This document shows, one piece after another, positions 51,315-59,436 of a stretch of 63,187 nucleotides of DNA. Within the stretch, counting starts at the first letter, position 1; each line of letters starts with the position of its first letter. Below the pieces are notes generated by a model that was not told where the DNA came from, did not search any database, and worked only from the letters and a program-made list of their open reading frames with translations. The position numbers and the translations under genes are program-made. Source of the DNA: RXOA01 sp964547105 (GTDB lineage Bacteria > Bipolaricaulota > Bipolaricaulia > UBA7950 > UBA9294); the NCBI GenBank assembly GCA_964547105.1, contig CAZJLO010000005.1, positions 1 to 63,187 of the forward strand, read 5' to 3'.

Positions 51315-52467
51315 CGAAGTCTATGACGTCATCGTCATCGGCGCAGGTAGTGTCGGGGTCCCCACTGCGTGGGCCCTGGCGGCACGAGGCGTTCGCACTC
51401 TGGTGCTGGATCGCTTTGCCAGTCCGGGACAAGGCTCGAACAAGGCGGCGATCGGCGGCATCCGTGCAACGCACTCCGATCCAGCAAAGATCCGCCTCGG
51501 GCAGCGGTCGCTCGCCATTGCGGCCACGTGGATGGACACGCACGGGCACGACATCGAGTGGACAACGGGCGGATACACGTTTGTTGCGTACGGCGAGCGT
51601 GAAGAGAAGGCCTTGAAAACCCTGCTGGAGGTACAGAAAAAGCACGGCCTGAACATCGATTGGCTCACCGCCGCCGAATTACTCAATGTGGTTCCTTCGC
51701 TCAATCCGGAGAAGCTGCTCGGCGGCACGTTCTCGCCGCAAGATGGGCATTGTTCGACGTTGAGGTTCTCCCACGCTCTCCACGACGTCGCCGAACAGCA
51801 TGGAGCAGAGTTCAGGTTCAACGAACCTGTGCTGTCGATTGATCTTCAAGGCGATGTCATCCGCGGTGTTGTCACGACGCAAGGCACATACGCCGCTCCG
51901 GTCGTCATCAATGCGGCAGGGCCTTGGGCCAAGGAGATCGGAGCATTGGTGGACATAGACCATCCGGTCATGCCAGACTCGCACGAGGCAGGCATCACAG
52001 AGCCTGTCGCCCGATTCCTCGGTCCGATGCTTGTCGATACGCGCCCAGAGACTGGATCGTCCAACTACTACTTCTATCAGCTGGCCACGGGACAGATTGT
52101 GTTCTGCATCACACCCAGCCCCAATCTCTGGGGAACCGATCGTCACGAAACGAGCACGTTTCTTCCGATGGTCGCGCGCCGCATGATCAACCTTGTTCCA
52201 CGCCTCCAGAACATCCGGGTGCGCCGCACATGGCGAGGGCTGTACCCAATGACCCCGGATGGATCGCCGCTCGTGGGCTGGTCGCGGGAGATCGAGGGAT
52301 ACCTGATCGCAATCGGAATGTGCGGCCAGGGTTTCATGCTCGGCCCCGGACTGGGGGAGTTGCTTGCCCGGATGATCGTAGACTCAGAACTCTGTACGGA
52401 CGACCGACAGGTTCTTGACATTCTTAGTCCGTATCGCACGTTCGCAAGCCAGGAAACGCTTCAGTAG
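51304..52467 (+). CDS. FAD-dependent amine/amino-acid oxidase, sarcosine oxidase beta type (DAO family)
   Basis: 387 residues, ATG at 51304 overlapping the previous stop by 11 bases. FAD-binding VIVIGAGSVGVPTAWALAARG, then GSNKAAIGGIRATHSD, and the C-terminal RTWRGLYPMTPDGSPLVGWSREIEGYLIAIGMCGQGFMLGPGLGELLA, all typical of the sarcosine/proline dehydrogenase beta family. It oxidises a secondary amine or amino acid; proline, hydroxyproline or an N-methyl amino acid are the candidates. It forms a complex with the multi-cluster alpha subunit and closes the peptide-use island. Confidence 0.88.
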   Translation: MSRSEVYDVIVIGAGSVGVPTAWALAARGVRTLVLDRFASPGQGSNKAAIGGIRATHSDPAKIRLGQRSLAIAATWMDTHGHDIEWTTGGYTFVAYGEREEKALKTLLEVQKKHGLNIDWLTAAELLNVVPSLNPEKLLGGTFSPQDGHCSTLRFSHALHDVAEQHGAEFRFNEPVLSIDLQGDVIRGVVTTQGTYAAPVVINAAGPWAKEIGALVDIDHPVMPDSHEAGITEPVARFLGPMLVDTRPETGSSNYYFYQLATGQIVFCITPSPNLWGTDRHETSTFLPMVARRMINLVPRLQNIRVRRTWRGLYPMTPDGSPLVGWSREIEGYLIAIGMCGQGFMLGPGLGELLARMIVDSELCTDDRQVLDILSPYRTFASQETLQ

Positions 52468-52489
52468 CTTCCGCAGCAACCTCGTCCCG

Positions 52490-52517
52490 GAGGGACCGGT
52501 CAACAGACCGGTCCCTC
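52490..52517 (+). terminator. Terminator of the peptide-use operon
   Basis: GAGGGACCGGTC (52490-52501), AACA loop, GACCGGTCCCTC (52506-52517): a perfect 12-bp stem with a tetraloop. ATCTCTTG follows; the T-run is weak but the stem is very stable. It lies 22 bases after the stop. Confidence 0.7.
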
Positions 52518-52650
52518 ATCTCTTGCGCGCCCGCCCTATTGGAGGGATGGATCACCATCTCGAGGATGCTCCTGCTTCCGGACAAGCCCACTCGTAATCG
52601 ACCTCCGCGCCGGAAGCAACGATCCCACGTGCGGGGCGAGCAATCCCCCG

Positions 52651-53778
52651 TCAGCCGATGAGATCCTGTGGCAGATGGACGCGGAAGACGCACCGCTCCT
52701 CTCCTTGGAGAACCGACTCGACCACATCCACTCGTAGGCGGCGATCGAGAATCGCTTCCCACATCTGGACGAACCATCCGCCGGAGCAGTTGCAGAACGA
52801 AGCGGAGAGCGCTTCATCCCGGCGGATCGCTTCGCGCACCAGCGGACAGAAGCATGCGTAGTACCGCCTCATCCTCGGATCCTCCGCCTGCTCGTGTGCC
52901 TCGCGCTGCCAGGGCGGAATGGATCGTTCGATGTACGCCACCGTCCGCCCTTCGTACGAGTCAGTCCAAATGCGCGCCGGGAACAGGCTCTTGTCGGTCG
53001 CCAATCGATCGATGAAAGCGTCAAGATCGCTGCTTTCGTCGTACGCCGCACGCATCCGATCAAGCTCGGCTCGTGGATAGTGGTGAGCACAACGGTTGAG
53101 AACACTGGCTCGTGTTCGGGGATCGGGAATCGCGGCATCGAATCGCTCCAGTGCATTGCGCACCCAGTCGCGAATCTTGGACGCATCGATCTCCCCGTCA
53201 AGGCTTGCACTCCCCTCGGCGATCTCGGCCACAAGGTGCTCGCCCCCGCATTCCTGTAGCCCGGATTCGAAGCCGTCAAGCCATGCCGGAAGATGATTGG
53301 GAAACTGGATCTCGGTCAGAAACTTCGCCTCATCTTCGCCATGAGTTTCCGGACCTTCAAGATAGACGTAGCGAACGGGGTCGTCTCCGGCAAGGAGTTC
53401 GTGCTCCGAAATGAACTGCGAGAGTTCTGCCGCCGTTGCCCGAACCGGCTCGCCGTCACCTCCATCCTGATACGGACCTCGATGGATCGCAGCGAACATC
53501 GTGATTGCCGGCAAGGTGCGAACCTCGACCGAATGGACATCGCCCTCGTTCCCGACGGGAACTGCCAGCTCGACATCTAGCTTTCCATCGGCCGTTCGCC
53601 CGTGGATCAGGCAGATGCCCGGTCCGGTCGCCTGGCCTTCCAGAACGGCACGGATCTCCGCAATTCCTTGTTGAGCATCGCCATGTCCGCCGATGGTCCG
53701 GCGAACGACGGCAGCAACGATCTCCTCTACCCGCTTGATTTCCATGCGAAAGCGCGGGTTCTCGTTCGGTTCGGTCAT
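52651..53778 (-). CDS. GyrI-like effector domain fused to a Cys-rich C-terminal domain
   Basis: 375 residues from the ATG at 53778. Residues about 1-170 form a GyrI-like small-molecule-binding domain (FRMEIKRVEEIVAAVVRRTIGG, MFAAIHRGPYQDG, VRYVYLEGPETHGEDEAKFLTEIQFP). Residues about 180-375 form a second domain with RCAHHYPRAELDRMR, RRYYACFCPLVREAI and SASFCNCSGGWFVQMWEAIL. The CFCP and CNCSGGW motifs recall a family annotated near L-2-amino-thiazoline-4-carboxylate hydrolase/DUF6144-type proteins; I recall this only loosely. Role unknown; a ligand-responsive enzyme or sensor is possible. Monocistronic. Confidence 0.65.
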   Translation of the reverse strand: MTEPNENPRFRMEIKRVEEIVAAVVRRTIGGHGDAQQGIAEIRAVLEGQATGPGICLIHGRTADGKLDVELAVPVGNEGDVHSVEVRTLPAITMFAAIHRGPYQDGGDGEPVRATAAELSQFISEHELLAGDDPVRYVYLEGPETHGEDEAKFLTEIQFPNHLPAWLDGFESGLQECGGEHLVAEIAEGSASLDGEIDASKIRDWVRNALERFDAAIPDPRTRASVLNRCAHHYPRAELDRMRAAYDESSDLDAFIDRLATDKSLFPARIWTDSYEGRTVAYIERSIPPWQREAHEQAEDPRMRRYYACFCPLVREAIRRDEALSASFCNCSGGWFVQMWEAILDRRLRVDVVESVLQGEERCVFRVHLPQDLIG

Positions 53779-53901
53779 TCGTTCTCCCCTGGCTTGCGCC
53801 TCGTCCGCGCGAGTGCCGCGCGGAACACTTCGTATCAGACACATTCAGACAATGAACGCTACGATCGATCCGTCTCCGGGGAGTCTCAGCGTGGAACCCC
53901 C

Positions 53902-53931
53902 TTGACATACGTGTCCGGGATATCGTAAATA
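53902..53931 (+). promoter_or_regulatory. Strong promoter upstream of the M55 aminopeptidase gene
   Basis: TTGACA (53902-53907), 18 bases, TAAATA (53926-53931). The -35 is a perfect consensus. Transcription would start near 53938, only a few bases before a terminator hairpin. Confidence 0.65.
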
Positions 53932-53943
53932 TATTTTGTGGGT

Positions 53944-53968
53944 CGCGCGGCAACCGCCGCGTTTTTTT
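53944..53968 (+). terminator. Terminator hairpin immediately after the promoter
   Basis: CGCGCGG (53944-53950), CAA loop, CCGC, a bulged C, then GCG (to 53961) forms a GC-only stem followed by seven T (53962-53968). It has full Rho-independent form and lies within about 30 bases of the predicted transcription start, so it would act as an attenuator or end a tiny RNA. Confidence 0.65.
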
Positions 53969-54097
53969 GTTGCCCACCACATCGCATCAGTCGCATGCGT
54001 GGGACAAGGCCATCACAGAGGTTGCTCCTGCCCTTCCCGGACACTGGGATCCAGCTCTCCGACAAGCTATCATTCGGCAGAACGGGAGGCTGATCCG

Positions 54098-54895
54098 GTG
54101 AACGTCTATATTAGCGCTGACATCGAGGGAATCGCGGGAATCCGCAGCTTCGACGAAGCAACCAAGGGTCACCCGGACAACGGATCCTTCCGCAAACAGA
54201 TGACGGCGGAAGTCGCCGGCGCGTGCCGAGGAGCATTCGCAGCCGGAGCCAAGAGGATCTTGGTTCAGGACGCGCACGATGGCGCGGACAATCTGCTGTT
54301 GGATGGACTTCCCCCAGGCATCGAGATCATTCGCGGCTGGAGCAAGCATCCTCTGATGATGCTTCAGGAACTCGATCCATCGTTCGATGCCGTCTTGATG
54401 ATCGGCTATCACGCCCGCGCGGGAGCCGCAGAAAGCCCGATTGAACACAGTTGCAGCATGCGACTGACGGACCTCCGATTGAACGGCGTTCCCGCATCCG
54501 AGTTCTTGGTTCACGCCTATGCTGCGGCAGCGCTCGGCGTTCCGGTTGTGTTCGTTTCCGGCGATGACGGCTTGTGTCGCGAGATCCGTCGTTTTGATCC
54601 CCGCGTCGTGACCGTATCCACCAAACGCGGTGTGGGCGGATCGGTGATTACCCAGCATCCCCAGGATGTCATTCAGCAAATCGAAGAAACGGTTCCGACA
54701 ATCCTGTCTGCATTGGAAGGGTTCGATCCGATTTCTCTTCCCGATTCATTCCAGGCAGAGCTTCGCTATCGAAAGCATCAAGACGCTTACGCGGCAGCGT
54801 TCTATCCCGGCGCAGCACGAACGGATCCTTTCACCGTCACGTTTGCTTCTTCTTCCTACGAAGAGATCCTCAGGTTCTTCTTGTTCGTCCTGTAG
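54098..54895 (+). CDS. M55-family D-aminopeptidase (DppA type)
   Basis: 265 residues from a GTG behind GGGAGG. The zinc ligands line up with Bacillus DppA: Asp8 and Glu10 (SADIEG), His60 (DAHDG), His104 (GYHAR), and a Glu in VPASEF near 135. A Cys at about 119 (EHSCS) fits the nucleophile region. These decameric enzymes release D-amino acids from D-Ala-containing dipeptides and help recycle peptidoglycan peptides. It stands under its own promoter, apart from the importer operon. Confidence 0.93.
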   Translation: MNVYISADIEGIAGIRSFDEATKGHPDNGSFRKQMTAEVAGACRGAFAAGAKRILVQDAHDGADNLLLDGLPPGIEIIRGWSKHPLMMLQELDPSFDAVLMIGYHARAGAAESPIEHSCSMRLTDLRLNGVPASEFLVHAYAAAALGVPVVFVSGDDGLCREIRRFDPRVVTVSTKRGVGGSVITQHPQDVIQQIEETVPTILSALEGFDPISLPDSFQAELRYRKHQDAYAAAFYPGAARTDPFTVTFASSSYEEILRFFLFVL

Positions 54896-55008
54896 TTCGG
54901 GCGGCAATTCGCTATCGGATCGCCCACTCCTTTGCTTCTCGGCACGAAATCCTCACCTTGTGTTCATATCCGTGCGATAGCCTCATTGGACTCGCACCTG
55001 GAGGAACC

Positions 55009-55686
55009 ATGAGAAAACCAATCGCGCTATTCACCCGGTTCTTGTTGGCGTCTCTTCTTGCCTTCGTAGTTGTAATGGAGATCAAGCCTTCGACTTACGC
55101 TGATGATCCTCAGGTCCAAGAAATCGAGATTGAGGAATACGAGGGAGAGCGACTCGGTTCGGTCGATGACTTCCGCCAGAATGCAATTCGAGGGACCCAG
55201 ACCATCGACATCGATGCCTACCGGCTTCGGATCGACGGCCTCACGGAGCAGTCGTCAAGCTACACGTACGATGAGCTGATCCAGCTGCCTCATCAACAGA
55301 AGCTGGTGTCGTTGTATTGCGTCGAAGGATGGTCGGTGAAAGCTTTGTGGGAAGGGATTCCGCTCGCCGGGCTCCTCGAATCCGTCGGCCCGCTTCCGGG
55401 GGCGAATACGGTGGTCTTTCATGCCGACGACGGCTACACGACATCGCTTCCTCTGCAAACGGTTCTTGATCGCAATCTGATCCTCGCCGACCGCATCAAT
55501 GGCATTGTCCTCCCTCCGGCACAGGGATTCCCATTCATGCTTGTTGCCGAGGAGAAGTGGGGCTACAAGTGGATTCGCTGGGTTGTCCGAATCGAACTCG
55601 TAGATGATCCCGAATATCGGGGCTTCTGGGAAAGTCGCGGCTACAGCAACGATGCCGAGCTTTCCGAGTCCTTCATCGGCCCCTAG
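55009..55686 (+). CDS. Exported molybdopterin-binding oxidoreductase (sulfite oxidase fold)
   Basis: 225 residues, ATG behind GGAGG. An N-terminal signal/anchor helix (LFTRFLLASLLAFVVVMEI) is followed by an oxidoreductase molybdopterin-binding domain: YTYDELIQLPHQQKLVSLYCVEGWSVKALWEGIPLAGLL, with the molybdenum-ligating Cys in YCVEGW, and FMLVAEEKWGYKWIRWVVRIEL near the end. No twin-arginine pair is seen in the N-terminus, which is unusual because such enzymes are normally exported by Tat. No heme partner gene is adjacent. Substrate unknown. Confidence 0.82.
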   Translation: MRKPIALFTRFLLASLLAFVVVMEIKPSTYADDPQVQEIEIEEYEGERLGSVDDFRQNAIRGTQTIDIDAYRLRIDGLTEQSSSYTYDELIQLPHQQKLVSLYCVEGWSVKALWEGIPLAGLLESVGPLPGANTVVFHADDGYTTSLPLQTVLDRNLILADRINGIVLPPAQGFPFMLVAEEKWGYKWIRWVVRIELVDDPEYRGFWESRGYSNDAELSESFIGP

Positions 55687-55796
55687 CGCAGCCTCGCGAC
55701 GGATTCGCCCCGCCACCGGTATCCAATCCAGTGGATGTGTGCGTGGAGCAGTCAGGGACGGATCGCGAATCATCGTGGTGCGGCCCGCCGATATGC

Positions 55797-56483
55797 TCAG
55801 CCCAACGGACCGATGCTGGCACCAATCAGAAGCACTCCTGAGGATGCCAAGGTGATGAGGATATTGTCGTCGATCGGTCCGAATTCGAATCGTTCGACAA
55901 TCGAGGCGACTAGGCCCGCAATCACGCCCCACCACGGGATCGGAACGGCGGCTTGTCCGGCGAGCCAGTAGCCCAAAGGAATGCAGACGGCAACCATGAA
56001 CAGGTTGCCGATCGGGCTCTTGGTGCGCCGCTTGAACAGCGCGTTTCTCACCACGCCGGTGACTCCGTCACCGAACGCCATGAACACCGGAGGCAGGATG
56101 GCCAGAAACGGATCGTCCAGCAAGAACCACAGCGCGAAAATCGCGATCCCCCACATCAGCGTGAACTTCACATCGTTCCGGTTCTCGGCGGTCTGAAGCC
56201 ATGAAAGCCGGCGGCCCGATACGTGCGGAATCAGCGTGAATGCTGTGAGTGCCAGACCAATGGAAAGCGGATAGATCGGCGACGTAAACAGGTACGGAAC
56301 GGCAAGCGCGACGGCACCCCCGGCGGCGATGTGGACAATCTTGCGGTTGTAATACACCGCGACGTTACTTGCGACACCTTGGGCGCGCAGCCTCAGATAG
56401 ATCGGCTTGGTCAATAAGACGATCGCCGCGGCGTAGATCACCGCGACCACCGCCCAGAGAATCTGCATCGCTACCGCGCCCAT
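55797..56483 (-). CDS. Dolichol kinase/phosphatidate cytidylyltransferase-like membrane protein
   Basis: 228 residues, ATG at 56483 (56468 is the alternative). About six or seven membrane helices. VYYNRKIVHIAAGGAVALAVP near the N-terminus and FGDGVTGVVRNALFKRRTKSPIGNLFM in the centre are the markers of the SEC59/VTE5-type polyprenol and phytol kinase group. These use CTP to phosphorylate lipid alcohols. A lipid-kinase role is inferred from this. Convergent with the molybdopterin protein gene. Confidence 0.78.
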   Translation of the reverse strand: MGAVAMQILWAVVAVIYAAAIVLLTKPIYLRLRAQGVASNVAVYYNRKIVHIAAGGAVALAVPYLFTSPIYPLSIGLALTAFTLIPHVSGRRLSWLQTAENRNDVKFTLMWGIAIFALWFLLDDPFLAILPPVFMAFGDGVTGVVRNALFKRRTKSPIGNLFMVAVCIPLGYWLAGQAAVPIPWWGVIAGLVASIVERFEFGPIDDNILITLASSGVLLIGASIGPLG

Positions 56484-56845
56484 CGAGTCGCCCACCCTTT
56501 CGAGATCCGGCAGCCTTCGGCTGAAGTCACCCAAGGATACCAGCTCAGGAAGGAAGCAGCGACAAGCGTCACATCATTGGAGGAAGTGACGGTTTGGAGG
56601 GAGAGTGGCTTGATCCATTTCCGAGAGATCTCTTCCTGCGCCACTCCCCCCCCAACCATCGACACATGTTCACCATCCCGATGAGGGGCAAGGTCGAGGA
56701 TTGTGACATCGACTGGTTGTTCTCCTCGATCCGCTCACAGCCTAGAGGTTTCCGATGTTCTCGATGTGAACCGTTGTTGAAGAGGATGTGAAGTTCGGGA
56801 TTCTCACCCACTCCAGGCCGATCCTCCCTTCACCGATCCGGAAGG
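56484..56845. other. Spacer downstream of the VIT/VWA gene
   Basis: 362 bases between the dolichol-kinase-like gene and the hairpin that ends the VIT/VWA gene, both on the minus strand. No supported gene. It should contain the promoter of the dolichol-kinase-like gene, which I could not define. Confidence 0.4.
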
Positions 56846-56883
56846 ACTGCGCCGGCCCGGCCTCGAAGCCGGGCCGGCGCAGT
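56846..56883 (-). terminator. Very GC-rich hairpin directly after the VIT/VWA stop codon
   Basis: A perfect 16-bp stem (56846-56861 with 56868-56883) with a six-base loop starts at the first base after the stop. No T-run follows on the minus strand, so it may terminate weakly or block 3' decay. Confidence 0.5.
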
Positions 56884-59031
56884 TCACTCGGTCAACCCTT
56901 CGAGAACGTCGACGGGGAGTTGCTCCAATCCTTCTTCTCCAATCCTCACATACTCATCGCCGACGCGGATGATCACCCGGTCCCCAATCGCCAGATGCGC
57001 CCCAACCCACGAGACAGCGCGAACCAGATCGAAGTACGCATCGCTGTAGAGAACGATATCGATCGTTTCTTGCTCTTCGTAGGTCGAGTCGACCCAGAAG
57101 CCGTCCCGAAGGAAGTAGACACGGTCCGCGACAATCTGTACCCCTTCGACCGCCTTCTGTACCGTCTCCGCCTCGGCGAGTGTCCGCAGGGCCGATGACC
57201 CTTGAACGGCTGTCGCGCCGGCTGATGGCGCCGCGGCATCATAGACGGCGCCGGCCATCTCTTCCTGCGCCAGTTCGTCATCGTCCACGAGGAATGACGT
57301 GTACGGCGTGATGATCCCATATCGCTGTGACAACGAGATCACTTCATCCACCAATTCGTTGCTCTCCCCATACAGCCGGATTTGGTCCACCAAGTAGGCG
57401 ATCTTCCTTCCGGCCCAGAGACGAGGCAGAAACGCCGACTGGATAACATCATCAGCAAACATCTGCTGGGTGACGTACGCCGCATCGGATCCCTGAACGT
57501 GTCCCGACACGGTGATGCGTGCTGTTCCGGTGCCGCGATATCGACCGACGACCACCAGTTGGGTCCCGCGGAAGAGGTCGGGGAGGACTCGAGGAAAGAT
57601 GTCATAGGCGACGACGTGGCCGGTTTCGCTTTCGATCCGAAGCTCCGTGTTCGCGAGCACGGGAGCGGCGATCTTGCGGTAGAAGCTCGCCAAACTGATC
57701 TCGAGATCGTCGCCGGGAAGCACATAGTTCGTCGTTCCGCGATTCTCCTGAGCAAGCCGGTCGAGAAGGACCGTGTTCACGTTGTAACCAACACCGAACA
57801 CGAAAGCGCGTGCGTCATGATCGTTGGCCTGACGCACATGGGCGGCAATCGTTGCCGGATCTTCCTCGCCCACCGTCGGCTCCCCATCGGTCAAGAAGAC
57901 AAGAAACTTCAGACGGTCCTCCGCCGAATCGAAGAACGAAAACGACAACTCCAACGCAGCATCGATGTTCGTCCCCCCACCGGCGGAGATTCCCTCCACC
58001 CATCTCACGGCCTCGGCAACGGCTCCTGCGGAAACCGGCTGCATTTGAGTGTGAAGCGCTTCGTTGAAGTCGCTGAACGAGACAACCGCGAACCGATCGT
58101 CGGGATTGAGGTTGCCGACAATGTACTGCAAAGCCTGCTTCGCTTGTTCGATCTTGTCCCCTTGCATGCTTCCCGAGCGATCGAGCACGAAGACAAGGTC
58201 TTTCGGAATCGCCGCGGCATCGGTCGATTCATTCGGAGGTGCCGCAATCAACAAGAAGACGCCGTCTTCTCCGTCACTCGGATCATCGTAGGTCAAGAGG
58301 GTCATGCCCAGCACATCGGTGCTCACGGCGTAGTAGAGGAGAAAGTCATCCACCGGAAGAACGTTCTGCTCCTCGTAGGCTCCGGATGCGCGGGTCGCGC
58401 TTTCGCGAATGAGGGCCAGGTCATGGGACGGGGAATACACGCCCGACAGCGCCGTCGTGGTTTCCAGCAAGACATCGATCGAGACGCGTTCGATCGGACG
58501 AGCTGAGAAACGCTCCGTATTCAGCGGATAGCGGTAGCGATAGGTGCCGTTGTCCGCTTCGAGAAGCTCGCTGTACGAGATGAGGATCCGTCGCTGTGCT
58601 CCGGGAGGAATCGGGAAGATTCTCAGAGCCAACGTATCTCGACCGACATACTCCAGCAGTGCTGGGTCGATCGCCCGGCGTACGTAGTCCTCGTAGATCG
58701 ACCGTGCTTCGTCGGCCCCAAGAAGCTCGGCTTCCATCGGTTCGCCATCCACCCACAAGCTGAAGCCCGTCACGATGGCCCCGGTGGGAAGTGGGAACAC
58801 ATACCGCCCCTCAATTACGTCTGTCATGTCGTTGCGGAACACCTGATCCACCGCAGTCGTGACCACCCCGTCACGGATGGTCACGTCGACATCATGGTAG
58901 ACCACCGTCAGCCATCCTCCCTCGGGATCGTCCGGAAGGATGACGCCATCGGCGGCCACTTCGATGACAAAAGGAACGACAAGCAGCATCAAAGCAAGCA
59001 AGACGCCAGCAGTACGAGTCTCGTGCATCAT
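56884..59031 (-). CDS. Exported VIT and von Willebrand factor A domain protein
   Basis: 715 residues; the ATG at 59031 has GGAGG eight bases upstream. A signal peptide (AGVLLALMLLVVPFVIEVAA) is followed by a VIT domain (about 45-165: DVDVTIRDGVVTTAVDQVFRND, EGRYVFPLPTGAIVTGFSLWVDG). The VWA domain (about 275-450) has an intact MIDAS: DRSGSMQGDK, a Thr in GGGTNIDAAL and LTDGEP. The C-terminal part is beta-rich and includes LSQRYGIITPYTSFLVDDD. The layout is that of inter-alpha-trypsin-inhibitor heavy-chain-like bacterial proteins, thought to act in adhesion or envelope assembly. Confidence 0.88.
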   Translation of the reverse strand: MMHETRTAGVLLALMLLVVPFVIEVAADGVILPDDPEGGWLTVVYHDVDVTIRDGVVTTAVDQVFRNDMTDVIEGRYVFPLPTGAIVTGFSLWVDGEPMEAELLGADEARSIYEDYVRRAIDPALLEYVGRDTLALRIFPIPPGAQRRILISYSELLEADNGTYRYRYPLNTERFSARPIERVSIDVLLETTTALSGVYSPSHDLALIRESATRASGAYEEQNVLPVDDFLLYYAVSTDVLGMTLLTYDDPSDGEDGVFLLIAAPPNESTDAAAIPKDLVFVLDRSGSMQGDKIEQAKQALQYIVGNLNPDDRFAVVSFSDFNEALHTQMQPVSAGAVAEAVRWVEGISAGGGTNIDAALELSFSFFDSAEDRLKFLVFLTDGEPTVGEEDPATIAAHVRQANDHDARAFVFGVGYNVNTVLLDRLAQENRGTTNYVLPGDDLEISLASFYRKIAAPVLANTELRIESETGHVVAYDIFPRVLPDLFRGTQLVVVGRYRGTGTARITVSGHVQGSDAAYVTQQMFADDVIQSAFLPRLWAGRKIAYLVDQIRLYGESNELVDEVISLSQRYGIITPYTSFLVDDDELAQEEMAGAVYDAAAPSAGATAVQGSSALRTLAEAETVQKAVEGVQIVADRVYFLRDGFWVDSTYEEQETIDIVLYSDAYFDLVRAVSWVGAHLAIGDRVIIRVGDEYVRIGEEGLEQLPVDVLEGLTE

Positions 59032-59436
59032 GCGAATCGCCTCCGCAACCTGGTCTTGGTTCGCCCCACTTACACCGGGGAGGATGAACGGTTCCATGCA
59101 CGCACGATGAATCCTGCGACCTTCAGTAGTCACTTGTCCCGCAGGACGCATCCGACAGAGGATCTCTGTTGCTCCGCGTGTCCGGCCGATGGCCGTGATG
59201 CATTGTGAGACGATCCGGAAACGTTTGCATGCGATGGTGGGTGGATCTGCTTGGTTGCATGCGTCCCCTGCCTCGCCCGGGCAAGGGCAACGCTTTGCGA
59301 ATGCCCATCCCGGGACGCAGCGACCAAGCAGCGCTCAACACACACTCTATTCCACGCTTGCATCGATATCGATATCGACAATCTCCTCTCCCATCCAGCA
59401 CCGATTGGTTGAAAACACAGAAAGGGGATTCGCTCT
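59032..59436. other. Divergent spacer between VIT/VWA gene and ABC exporter operon
   Basis: 405 bases without a supported gene. It holds a 16-bp perfect palindrome TCGATATCGATATCGA (59363-59378) about 60 bases before the ABC gene start. No clear promoter pair was found. Confidence 0.4.
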
